From: an uncultured Clostridia bacterium
Lineage (GTDB): Bacteria > Bacillota > Clostridia > Peptostreptococcales > Anaerovoracaceae
Direction: 5' to 3'
Assembly: GCA_934255545.1 (NCBI GenBank)
Contig: CAKQOE010000003.1
Span: 31,311-95,310 of the forward strand
DNA: 64,000 nt
Part shown: positions 27,193-35,345 of the stretch, piece after piece
How positions within the stretch are numbered: the stretch's first letter is position 1
How the letters are laid out: each line of letters starts with the position of its first letter
Made by a program: the position numbers and the translations under genes
The notes under the pieces: generated by a model
What the model was told of the DNA's origin: nothing
The model's database searches: none
The model's input: the letters and a program-made list of their open reading frames with translations, nothing else

Positions 27193-28719
27193 ATGAAAAA
27201 CACAGATCTTACAGTAAAAATAAAAAGAATGCGCGACCGCAGCCTGTTTGAATGCACGCTGAGAGACGGCAGCGCTCCCGCTCCCGCCGGCTGCAGTGCC
27301 GGACAGACGGGCGGCTGTATGCCGGGCGCCCCATCAGACGACCAAAGCATCATAACGCGCTTCAAAGTAGACGCGCCGCCCGACAATGCAGTAATGTCAT
27401 CAGTAATGAAGCTTTATGAGACAGCAGGGCGCGCAGGCATGAAGATAGAAGCATGCCCCGCAGAGGGCGATGACAGCCCGCTCTGGAAGCCGCTGCGCAT
27501 AGGAAATCTTACATCTAAAAACAGATTTGCCGTGCTCCCGATGGAAGCAGCAGACGCTGAACCTGACGGAACGCCGACTGAAAGTACCGTACAGCGTTAC
27601 AGAGATTACTGCAGAGGCGGTTCAGGCGTCGTATGGATAGAGGCAGTGAGCCTCGATGCTCCGACACGCTCGCGCAACAATCAGCTCATGCTGGATGTAT
27701 ACGATGCTTCATCACGAAGAGCATGGGAGCGCTTTATCGGAAACTTAAAGAAAGAATTCCCTGATACTGTCATAGTACTTCAGTATCATCACGGCGGTGA
27801 GACAGTTTCAGCCAATGCGTCAAGAAAAGTATCTGTAAAAGAATTATATGGATTTGGCGGTGACATAGTAGACGCAGATTATATAGATTCATTTATCGAC
27901 CGCGAGGTAGAGACAGCGAGATTTCTGCATGAGATAGGCGCAGACGGTATAGACCTTAAAATGTGCCACGGCTATCTTGGTTCTCAGATACTCAGACCAT
28001 ACAATGACAGAAACTGGAAATATGGAGGTTCGTGGGAAAACAGGAGCCGTTTTGCATTTGATCCGTGCGAGCGTATAAGAGATATAATACCTGACAGGCG
28101 TTTCATTATCGGAGCCCGCGTCAGCATGTATGATGAAATGCCGGGAGGACAGGGACATGCAGGTGCAGACAGCCCGTATATAGACCTCACTGAATCCATA
28201 GCCCTCATAAAAGGCATGGAAGCGCGAGGCTGCGATTTCTTTGGCGAGACTATAGGCAATGCTTCTGTTTACTGGAAAAACATGTCACCTGTAAGATCAT
28301 GCGCAGCTAATGTATACCAGCATCTGACTATGGCAAAGATCATGAAGGAAAACCTCAGGCCTGAGACTGTGGTTATAGGAGCTGGACTTTCCGTTCTTGG
28401 AAAAGGCGGAGAGAGCAAGCTCGGCGGCATGCCGCCTGAAAACGAAGGACTGAAGGCTTTCGCTGAAAAATGCATCAGCACAGGAGGTCTTGATATGATA
28501 GGCCTCGGAAGGCAGGCTTTTGCCGATCCGTATCTGCCGCTTAAGATGCAGCTCGGCGCAGACGATCAGATAAAATGGTGCAGGACATGCAACATGTGCA
28601 GCGAGCTTGAGCTTAACATGAAGCATATAGGCTGCGTCGTATATGACGGAAAATACAAAGAACTGCTGGATAAGACGCGCGCGCAGGGCGCAAAAGATCT
28701 AAGCAGCTTTATCATATAG
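27193..28719 (+). CDS. Old Yellow Enzyme-type flavin oxidoreductase with [4Fe-4S] motif
   Basis: 508 residues. After a ~95-residue N-terminal extension without recognised motifs, an FMN TIM barrel follows (PLRIGNLTSKNRFAVLPMEA, VVIGAG, GLGRQAFADPYLPLKMQ). Near the end, CRTCNMC plus a Cys 12 residues later (IGCVVYD) gives the CxxCxxC-x11-C iron-sulfur site of the 2,4-dienoyl-CoA reductase / trimethylamine dehydrogenase group. The C-terminal FAD/NAD domain of that group is absent. The substrate is unknown. Location after choline genes makes an amine or enoate substrate possible, but not shown. The start lacks a strong ribosome site. Confidence 0.75.
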   Translation: MKNTDLTVKIKRMRDRSLFECTLRDGSAPAPAGCSAGQTGGCMPGAPSDDQSIITRFKVDAPPDNAVMSSVMKLYETAGRAGMKIEACPAEGDDSPLWKPLRIGNLTSKNRFAVLPMEAADAEPDGTPTESTVQRYRDYCRGGSGVVWIEAVSLDAPTRSRNNQLMLDVYDASSRRAWERFIGNLKKEFPDTVIVLQYHHGGETVSANASRKVSVKELYGFGGDIVDADYIDSFIDREVETARFLHEIGADGIDLKMCHGYLGSQILRPYNDRNWKYGGSWENRSRFAFDPCERIRDIIPDRRFIIGARVSMYDEMPGGQGHAGADSPYIDLTESIALIKGMEARGCDFFGETIGNASVYWKNMSPVRSCAANVYQHLTMAKIMKENLRPETVVIGAGLSVLGKGGESKLGGMPPENEGLKAFAEKCISTGGLDMIGLGRQAFADPYLPLKMQLGADDQIKWCRTCNMCSELELNMKHIGCVVYDGKYKELLDKTRAQGAKDLSSFII

Positions 28720-28765
28720 ATATATTTAATTTTTGATCCTTTTACCAAAACGGAAGGAGTACACA

Positions 28766-31303
28766 ATGAAAACATTAAAACTCACTGACAGCCTTTACTG
28801 GACAGGTGTGCTCGACCCGGATCTCAAGGTGTTTGACATAGTAATGACGCCTGAGTTCGGAACTACGTACAATTCTTACGTACTGAAAGGCAGCCGCGCT
28901 ACGGCTCTGTTTGAGACTGCAAAGGAAGTATTCTGGGACGAGTATAAGGCTTCGCTTGAGAGCCTCGGAGTCATGGGGCATATAGATTACGTCATCATGA
29001 ACCATACTGAACCGGATCACGCCGGAAGTATCGCCAAGATACTCGAGCTCAACCCTATGGCTACAGTTGTCGGAACAGCTACTGCCATAAGCTTCTTAAA
29101 GGAGATAGCAAATAAGGACTTCAGAAATATAGCCGTAGCTGACGGAGATACTTTATCCCTTGGCGATAAGACACTGAAGTTCATGGTGCTTCCAAACCTC
29201 CACTGGCCTGACACTATGTATACTTACGTAGTTGAAGAAAAGGCGCTCTTCCCTTGCGATTCATTCGGTTCGCACTACAGCCATGAGGGCGTGCTGAGGA
29301 GCACGGTAACTGATGAAGAGGGTTACTGGAGAGCTACAAAGTATTATTTCGACGCTATAATCGGACCATTTAAGGATCCGTACATGCTCAATGCGCTCGA
29401 CCGTATAAAGGATCTTGATATTAAGCTGATCTGCCCGGGGCACGGTCCTGTGCATGACTGCAAGATCCCTGAGCTCATGCAGGTATACCGCGGATGGTGC
29501 GGAAGCGCTGCCCCGAAGAGCTCTGAAAAGCTCGTCGTTATACCGTATGTAAGCGCTTACGGTTACACAGGTCAGCTTGCTGAGCACATCGCGGCAGGCA
29601 TAAAAGACCGCTGCAAGGATATCGAAGTACGCATGTACGACATGGTCACAGCTGACGCGGCGCAGGTAGGCGCTGAACTCGCTCAGGCAGACGGCATACT
29701 CATGGGAACTCCGACGATAATCGGCGAGGCGCTTGCCCCTATATGGCAGCTCACGCTCGGAATGTTCCCGCCGACTCATAAGGGCAAGCTTGCGAGCGCA
29801 TTCGGAAGCTATGGATGGAGCGGCGAAGGCGTGCCTCATATAATAGAACGCCTCAAACAGCTTCAGATGAGAGTCCTCGACGGATTCACTGTAAGACTCA
29901 GACCGAGCGATACACAGCTTCTCGACGCTCACGATTTCGGATACAACTTTGCGTGCGCACTGCTCAAGACTGCTCCTGAAAAGAGCACTGCAGTCTCAAC
30001 AGGCGGCAAGATGCTCATGAAATGCCTCGTATGCGGCGAGATATTTGACGCTTCACTCGGCGCGTGCCCTGTATGCGGCGTAGGCCTCGACAAGTGCGTT
30101 CCTGTAGAGTCTACGGAAACAACGTTCCGTCGTGATACAATGGAAAAATTTGTTATCATAGGCGGCGGCGCCGCAGCATTCAATGCGGCTGACGCGATAC
30201 GCGCGAGAAACAGACAGGCTCATGTGACGATCATAACTAATGAAAAATACGTACCGTACAACAGACCTATGCTGACGAAAGCTCTGCTTTCAGACATATC
30301 CGGCAACAGACTTGCAATAGTGGGACCTGACTGGTATCAGATAAACAACATAGACGTAGTATTTGAAACAGAAGTAAGCTCAGTAGATGTATACTCAAAG
30401 CGCGTTATGACATCAAAGGGCGCTTATGATTACGACAAGCTCATATACGCTCTCGGCGCACGCTGCTTCATCGCTCCGATACAGGGCGCAGATGCTCCGC
30501 ATGTAGTTTCTGTAAGGAACATTGCCGACACAGAAAAAGCAAAGAGCCTGCTCAAGCCGGGCGCAAACGTAGTCTGCATAGGCGGCGGCGTTATGGGTCT
30601 CGAGGCAGCATGGGAGCTCAAGCAGGGCGGATACAGAGTGACAGTGCTTGAAGGCGCTCCGGGACTTCTTCCTAAGCAGCTCGATGATAAAGCTTCAGCT
30701 ATGCTCGAGGGTATAGTTACAGGCTGCGGCATAGACGTAGTTACAGGCGCAGGCATATCACAGATAACTGCTTCAGACGTTAAGCTGAACGACGGCAGGA
30801 GCTTCGCAGCTGACCTCGTCATAATGTCTACAGGCATGCGTCCAAACACTGCTATTGCAGAAGCGGCAGGCATAAAGACAGAAAACGGCTTCATATGCGT
30901 TGACGCTCACATGCATACGAGCGCTGCAGACGTTTACGCTTGCGGCGACTGCGTGACATATGACGGCCAGCCTCAGGCATTCTGGGCTCAGGCATCAGAA
31001 ACAGGCAGGATAGCAGGAGCTGACGCAGCGGGAGAACCTCTGACATATTCACCACTCAGCGGTTCGCTTTCAATAAACGCGTTCAATACATCTGTATTCG
31101 CAGTCGGCACGAACGGCAAGGACGCGCCGGACGAGTACACAACGTCTGAATTCCACGACCCTAAGCGCCATATCTATGCGAAGTACTTCTTCAGAAACAG
31201 CCGCCTTGCAGGCGCGATACTTGCAGGCGATACTTCAAGGATGGCGGATATAACAAAGGCCATGGAAGAAGGCGCGACGCAGCGCGAATTTCTCGGAATG
31301 TAA
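28766..31303 (+). CDS. Flavodiiron protein-rubredoxin-NADH:rubredoxin oxidoreductase fusion
   Basis: 845 residues from ATG 28766 (AAGGAG site 9 bp upstream). Domain order: metallo-beta-lactamase-like diiron domain with His80, Glu82, Asp84, His85 (NHTEPDHAG); flavodoxin (~250-400, YVSAYGYTGQLAEHIAAG); rubredoxin (~420-455, KCLVCGEIFD and ACPVCG); then an FAD/NAD pyridine oxidoreductase (~465-845, FVIIGGGAAAFNAADAIRAR and ACGDCV). It reduces O2 to water, or NO, with NADH in one polypeptide. In this setting it would protect oxygen-labile glycyl radical enzymes. It follows the OYE gene by 46 bp. Confidence 0.92.
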   Translation: MKTLKLTDSLYWTGVLDPDLKVFDIVMTPEFGTTYNSYVLKGSRATALFETAKEVFWDEYKASLESLGVMGHIDYVIMNHTEPDHAGSIAKILELNPMATVVGTATAISFLKEIANKDFRNIAVADGDTLSLGDKTLKFMVLPNLHWPDTMYTYVVEEKALFPCDSFGSHYSHEGVLRSTVTDEEGYWRATKYYFDAIIGPFKDPYMLNALDRIKDLDIKLICPGHGPVHDCKIPELMQVYRGWCGSAAPKSSEKLVVIPYVSAYGYTGQLAEHIAAGIKDRCKDIEVRMYDMVTADAAQVGAELAQADGILMGTPTIIGEALAPIWQLTLGMFPPTHKGKLASAFGSYGWSGEGVPHIIERLKQLQMRVLDGFTVRLRPSDTQLLDAHDFGYNFACALLKTAPEKSTAVSTGGKMLMKCLVCGEIFDASLGACPVCGVGLDKCVPVESTETTFRRDTMEKFVIIGGGAAAFNAADAIRARNRQAHVTIITNEKYVPYNRPMLTKALLSDISGNRLAIVGPDWYQINNIDVVFETEVSSVDVYSKRVMTSKGAYDYDKLIYALGARCFIAPIQGADAPHVVSVRNIADTEKAKSLLKPGANVVCIGGGVMGLEAAWELKQGGYRVTVLEGAPGLLPKQLDDKASAMLEGIVTGCGIDVVTGAGISQITASDVKLNDGRSFAADLVIMSTGMRPNTAIAEAAGIKTENGFICVDAHMHTSAADVYACGDCVTYDGQPQAFWAQASETGRIAGADAAGEPLTYSPLSGSLSINAFNTSVFAVGTNGKDAPDEYTTSEFHDPKRHIYAKYFFRNSRLAGAILAGDTSRMADITKAMEEGATQREFLGM

Positions 31304-31327
31304 TAAAGATAAGGAGATGATATCACT

Positions 31328-31867
31328 ATGAAGATCGCAGTGATCACAGGAAGCCCTCACAAGGACGGCACATCAGCTTTTCTGGCTGATAATTTCATAA
31401 AAGGCGCGCAGGACGCGGGACACAGCGTTTACCGTTTTGATGCCGCTTTTAAAAATATAAGCCATTGCCAGGCGGACGAGTACTGTCACACTCAGAACTG
31501 CAACCGCTGCGGCGTAAGCGACGACATGGACGAGCTCTACCCGCACCTGCTTGAGTGCGACCACCTTGTACTCGTATCACCGCTTCATTATAATTCATTC
31601 TCTTCACAGCTCAAGACAGCTATAGACAGGATATACTGCATAGATAAAGAAATGCACCGCAAAGCGAGCGCGTCACTCATCGTTACATACGAAGAAACAG
31701 ATCTTGAGCCTGCAGTAGGCATCGTAGCTTCATTCAAGCAGATGCTCCGCTACTGGGGATGGGATGAAAAGAATATCCTCCTCGCAAAGGGATGTCCTGA
31801 TATGGAGGCTCTGCTCCAGACAGAATACCCTAAGCAGGCGTATATAATGGGAAGAACACTGGCATAG
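31328..31867 (+). CDS. NADPH-dependent FMN reductase-like flavoprotein
   Basis: 179 residues. Flavodoxin-like fold with the FMN phosphate loop GSPHKDGTSAFLADNFIKGA at residues ~8-27, and VLVSPLHYNSFSSQLKTAID. Extra cysteines (CQADEYCHTQNCNRCGVSDD) in the middle resemble the compact cysteine motif of iron-sulfur flavoproteins. It follows the flavodiiron gene by 24 bp, so it probably belongs to the same redox-defence unit. Confidence 0.85.
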   Translation: MKIAVITGSPHKDGTSAFLADNFIKGAQDAGHSVYRFDAAFKNISHCQADEYCHTQNCNRCGVSDDMDELYPHLLECDHLVLVSPLHYNSFSSQLKTAIDRIYCIDKEMHRKASASLIVTYEETDLEPAVGIVASFKQMLRYWGWDEKNILLAKGCPDMEALLQTEYPKQAYIMGRTLA

Positions 31868-31871
31868 ACCG

Positions 31872-31888
31872 CGTGCGCCCGGCGCACG
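31872..31888. repeat. GC palindrome after FMN reductase
   Basis: CGTGCGCCCGGCGCACG is a perfect palindrome around a central C, 5 bp after the stop codon. Member of the dispersed GCGCC(C)GGCGC family. Confidence 0.7.
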
Positions 31889-31947
31889 ACAAGCCGCAGG
31901 CCCATTCATACTGTTACAGAAATATACATAAAAATGCAATAACCTCG

Positions 31948-32010
31948 AAAATACTGCCCAAAGCCGTGACGGAAAATGATATCACCGTCCTGCCGAAGGG
32001 CAGTATTTTT
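31948..32010 (+). terminator. Long terminator hairpin, left flank of the AAA-nuclease gene
   Basis: AAAATACTGCCC pairs with GGGCAGTATTTT, then a T-run. The loop contains a second hairpin (GTGACGG and CACCGTC). It is followed by a GCGCGCGTCACCGCGCGTG palindrome. A near copy of the outer stem lies at 34019-34079. The rest of 31868-32304 has no convincing gene. Confidence 0.8.
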
Positions 32011-32304
32011 ATGCGCGCGTCACCGCGCGTGAAGCACCGCCGGTGACGGTAAGGGCCGGCTGGTACGAGGACCCTTACAATATAACAGGTGAAAATGGCG
32101 AAAGAAACGGTTACGGTCATGAATACCAGCAGGCTGCAGCGTCGTATACGAGCCGGGGTACAGTTGTTACTATCGTTCCTGAAACTTTTATTGCTGGCAA
32201 GTTTTATTGCAATTGCTATTTGAAGCGGCGGATAGTAAAATCAAAGTGTATATTATGCAGTTTGGAACTTATTAGATAAATATATCTATGATATGGGGGA
32301 TAAA

Positions 32305-34005
32305 ATGGCGGAAGAACTGAAACTGCCGGTCGGTATAGAAAATTTCAGAGAGATAAGAGAGATGGGGTTCTACTATGTCGATAAAACAGGACTGATAGAA
32401 GAGCTCCTTGAACAGTGGGGAAAGGTAAATCTGTTTACAAGGCCGAGGCGCTTTGGCAAAACTCTTAATATGAGCATGTTAAAATATTTTCTTGAGATCG
32501 GTGCTGACAATACTCTGTTTGACGGACTTTATATATCTCAGAATGAAAAGCTTTGCGAACAGTATCTGGGAAAGTTTCCGGTTATTTTTATTACGTTGAA
32601 AAATGTAGACGGGCTTACATTTGACGAAGCGCAATATCGCATGAAAGAGCTCATAGCAAAAGAAGCCGAACGCTTCAGTTTTCTGAAAGACAGTGCTAAA
32701 CTTACAGAAAATGAAAAAAATGCATACAGGTCTGTTATTTCATTCCAGAATGGTCAGTATGCTATGGATGGAAAAAGTCTTGTATCATCATTACAGCTGC
32801 TGTCAGAGCTGTTAAGCAAGCATTACGGTAAGAAGACGGTCATTCTTATAGATGAGTATGATGTTCCGCTTGACAAAGCATTTGATCATGGGTATTACAA
32901 AGAAATGGTAGCACTTGTAAGAGGAGTGTTCGGTCAGGTGCTTAAAACAAATGATTCGCTTCAGTTCGCTGTACTGACAGGCTGTCTGAGAGTTTCAAAG
33001 GAAAGTATTTTTACAGGACTAAATAATTTTAAGGTGCTTTCGATCACTGATACTCGCTTTGATGAGCATTTTGGGTTCACAGATCAGGATGTGAGAGATC
33101 TGCTGAAGGCGTATCATCTTGAATCGCATATTAAAGAAATAAAAGAGTGGTATGACGGATACCGTTTCGGCCGTGCTGATATTTATTGCCCATGGGATGT
33201 TATCAATCATGTTGACAGACTGCGCAGTGATCCTGAAGCTGAGCCGCAGGCGTACTGGATAAATACCAGCAGTAATGACCTTGTAAGGCGTTTCATAGAT
33301 AAAGCGGATCAGACTACGAAGGATGAGATAGAGCGTTTGATGGAAGGCGAGACTATCGAAAAGCAAATAAGGCTCGACCTGACATATGACGAGATAGACA
33401 GCAGCATAGAAAATCTCTGGAGCGTGCTGTTTACAACAGGTTATCTTACACTGACGGACAGACCGCAGCGCGGAGTATACAGGCTGAAGATCCCTAATGA
33501 AGAGATACGTGAAGTTTATGAGCATACGATAAAGCAGCTGTTCAAAGATATCGTTCTGAACGATGTGGATGAGCTTAGAAAGTTCTGGAGGGCTTTTACC
33601 GAAGGAAACGCTCAGGAAATAGAAAAACGGCTGTCGAAAATGTTGAGCCGTACCATAAGCATATACGATGTGAAGAAAAATGACGGCGAGAGCTTTTATC
33701 ACGCGTTTCTTGCAGGAATACTTGTCGGTAACGCGGCCTGGGGCGTGGTATCAAACAGAGAAGGCGGCGACGGGCGCCCTGATATTATCGTAAAAACAGA
33801 AGACCAGGATGCGGGCATCATAATAGAGCTGAAAAGAGCAGACTCATTTTCTGACCTTGACGATAAATGCCGTAAAGCACTGGATCAGATACGTGAGCGA
33901 AGATATGACGAGTACCTGAGAAATGAAGGAAGAAACGACATATGGGTTTATGGTATAGCTTTTTATAAAAAACGCTGCAGAGTTATTGCAGAAAAATTAA
34001 AATAA
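32305..34005 (+). CDS. AAA-ATPase-like protein with C-terminal PD-(D/E)XK nuclease domain
   Basis: 566 residues from ATG 32305 (GGGGGAT upstream). N-terminal AAA_ATPase-like domain (PF09820 type): LPVGIENFREIREMGFYYVD, Walker A RPRRFGKTLNMSML and Walker B VILIDEYDVPLD. C-terminal ~100 residues are DUF1703-like with GGDGRPDIIV and IIELKRA, the D...ExK of a restriction-like nuclease. This family is common, often in many copies, in gut Clostridia and Bacteroidota. Function is unproven; mobile-element or defence roles have been suggested. It stands alone between two matching terminators, like an inserted cassette. Confidence 0.88.
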   Translation: MAEELKLPVGIENFREIREMGFYYVDKTGLIEELLEQWGKVNLFTRPRRFGKTLNMSMLKYFLEIGADNTLFDGLYISQNEKLCEQYLGKFPVIFITLKNVDGLTFDEAQYRMKELIAKEAERFSFLKDSAKLTENEKNAYRSVISFQNGQYAMDGKSLVSSLQLLSELLSKHYGKKTVILIDEYDVPLDKAFDHGYYKEMVALVRGVFGQVLKTNDSLQFAVLTGCLRVSKESIFTGLNNFKVLSITDTRFDEHFGFTDQDVRDLLKAYHLESHIKEIKEWYDGYRFGRADIYCPWDVINHVDRLRSDPEAEPQAYWINTSSNDLVRRFIDKADQTTKDEIERLMEGETIEKQIRLDLTYDEIDSSIENLWSVLFTTGYLTLTDRPQRGVYRLKIPNEEIREVYEHTIKQLFKDIVLNDVDELRKFWRAFTEGNAQEIEKRLSKMLSRTISIYDVKKNDGESFYHAFLAGILVGNAAWGVVSNREGGDGRPDIIVKTEDQDAGIIIELKRADSFSDLDDKCRKALDQIRERRYDEYLRNEGRNDIWVYGIAFYKKRCRVIAEKLK

Positions 34006-34018
34006 TAGGACATCTTAG

Positions 34019-34079
34019 ATACTGCCTAAAGCTGAAGCGGAGCACAATGCACTGAAGAAGCTTAGGGCAGTATTTTTTT
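34019..34079 (+). terminator. Terminator, right flank of the AAA-nuclease gene
   Basis: ATACTGCC at 34019 pairs with GGGCAGTAT at 34065-34073, followed by T7; AAGC/GCTT extends the stem. Outer stem and T-run match the hairpin at 31948-32010. Confidence 0.8.
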
Positions 34080-34094
34080 GCGCGCCCGGCGCGC
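34080..34094. repeat. GC palindrome
   Basis: GCGCGCCCGGCGCGC directly follows the terminator T-run. The identical 15 bases occur at 43616-43630. Confidence 0.7.
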
Positions 34095-34239
34095 TCCACA
34101 CAATATGTTTAGAAAAAACATAATTATTTTTTTATCGTAGCAGTGCAATGACAAGTTCATTTTATCAGTGCTCAGTAACATTATAGAGAAAATATACTAT
34201 ATTATTTCTTAAAATTTCATTAGTAATAATACGTAGCTC

Positions 34240-34270
34240 TTGATTTTTTAGGGGGGGGGTAGCGTATAAT
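34240..34270 (+). promoter_or_regulatory. Promoter with G9 tract in its spacer (candidate phase-variable)
   Basis: TTGATT at 34240-34245 and a perfect TATAAT at 34265-34270 are 19 bp apart. The spacer is TTTTA, nine G (34251-34259), then TAGCG. Gain or loss of G by slippage would change the spacing; G7 would give the ideal 17 bp. It lies ~100 bp before the SLH protein gene at 34366. Confidence 0.7.
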
Positions 34271-34297
34271 GGGATTAATTTATGGCATAAAGATTGC

Positions 34298-34320
34298 ATA
34301 TTCAAAATTATTTTGAATAT
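34298..34320. promoter_or_regulatory. Perfect inverted repeat in the 5' leader of the SLH gene
   Basis: ATATTCAAAAT and ATTTTGAATAT are separated by one T. The 11-bp arms lie 28 bp downstream of the -10 box. It could be an operator for a dimeric regulator. As RNA the one-base loop would force loss of central pairs. Confidence 0.55.
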
Positions 34321-34365
34321 TTTATTCTTTATGCGTAAATTTACATGCGAAGAGGAGGAATTTAT

Positions 34366-35226
34366 ATGAAACGTAAAACATTTGCAACTTTACTTTGCCT
34401 GTGTATGGCTGTTTCAATGACAACTGCGTCAGTATTTGCCGCAGATACTGGATCAACTCAGCCAACGACAACACCGACAACATCAACAACACCGACGACA
34501 CCGACAACGCCGACAACGCCGACAACACCGACGACACCAACAACGCCGACAACGCCGACGACGCCGACAACACCGACGACGCCGACAACACCAGCAACAC
34601 CGACAACACCGGGTGGTGGCGGTCATCACAGTGGCGGTGGCAGCGGCAGTAGCAGCAGTAGTGGTGGTAGTAGTACTACTACCACACCTACTACAGAGAA
34701 GAATTTCTCTGATGTATCTGCAGGAAGTTACTACTATGAGGCTGTTAAGTGGGCTAGTAAGCTTGGTATCGTAGAGGGTACTACTAATACTACATTTGCG
34801 CCAAATGATAATTGCACTCGCGCACAGATGGTTACGTTCCTGTGGAGACAGGCTGGAAGTCCAAAGGCTGCATCTGCAAAAAATCCATTTAGCGATGTTT
34901 CTGAAAATGCTTATTATTATGATGCTGTGATATGGGCTGTAGAAAATGGAATTACTAATGGTGTGACAGAGACTACATTTGCGCCAAATGATAAAGTAAC
35001 TCGTGCTCAGACAGTTACGTTCCTTCATCGTAAAGATAAGTCTCCAAATGTAAACGGTACACTTAAATTTAATGATGTTCAGATGAACAGTTTCTATGCA
35101 AAAGCAGTTATCTGGGCGACTGAAGCTGGTATTACCAATGGCACTACAGCTACAACTTTTGATCCAAATGACCCATGTACACGTGCACAGATAGTTACGT
35201 TCATGTATCGTAATAGCGCAAAATAA
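34366..35226 (+). CDS. SLH-domain surface protein with Thr/Pro repeat linker
   Basis: 286 residues from ATG 34366 (AGGAGG 7 bp upstream). Signal peptide ~1-27 (ending SVFAA), then a low-complexity TTP/TPTTP repeat, a Gly/Ser spacer (GGGGHHSGGGSGSSSSSGG), and three SLH repeats (FSDVSAGSYYYEAVKWASKL, FAPNDNCTRAQMVTFLWR and later copies). It has almost no ectodomain other than the linker, so it may act as a wall-spanning stalk or a decoy of the S-layer. The Thr/Pro region may be O-glycosylated. Codon use is more T-rich than in the choline operon. Confidence 0.88.
   Translation: MKRKTFATLLCLCMAVSMTTASVFAADTGSTQPTTTPTTSTTPTTPTTPTTPTTPTTPTTPTTPTTPTTPTTPTTPATPTTPGGGGHHSGGGSGSSSSSGGSSTTTTPTTEKNFSDVSAGSYYYEAVKWASKLGIVEGTTNTTFAPNDNCTRAQMVTFLWRQAGSPKAASAKNPFSDVSENAYYYDAVIWAVENGITNGVTETTFAPNDKVTRAQTVTFLHRKDKSPNVNGTLKFNDVQMNSFYAKAVIWATEAGITNGTTATTFDPNDPCTRAQIVTFMYRNSAK
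34466..34612 (+). repeat. ACN-type triplet/nonamer tandem repeat coding Thr/Pro
   Basis: Repeated ACACCGACA / ACGCCGACA units in frame within the SLH gene. Units are multiples of three, so slippage changes linker length without shifting the frame. Confidence 0.85.
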
Positions 35227-35267
35227 AGTTCTGGCAGATTTTTAAAATCATTATGAACAGTGAGAGG

Positions 35268-35305
35268 ATATGGAGTTGGGCAAAGTGTTCAGCTCCATAT
35301 TTGTT
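35268..35305 (+). terminator. Hairpin between the two SLH genes
   Basis: ATATGGAGTTG pairs with CAGCTCCATAT (one G-T pair) around an 11-nt loop and is followed by TTGTT. A moderate terminator. Confidence 0.65.
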
Positions 35306-35345
35306 ATATGACGCAATTACTTTATGAAAGGATCATTAATAGGCT

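Noticed and set aside
27102..27386. Minus-strand frames around 27 kb
   Set aside because: GC-rich shadow frames of the Old Yellow Enzyme gene start and of the palindrome-rich spacer.
27193..28719. Assignment as trimethylamine dehydrogenase
   Set aside because: The C-terminal FAD/ADP domain is absent, and a Fe-S barrel alone is shared with many enoate reductases.
32043..32279. 78-codon plus-strand frame before the AAA-nuclease gene
   Set aside because: No ribosome site, no motif, and it starts inside a GC palindrome. Looks like chance.
34395..34774. Two extra plus-strand frames rich in Asn/Asp/Thr or His/Arg/Gln
   Set aside because: They are alternate frames of the Thr/Pro repeat of the SLH gene.
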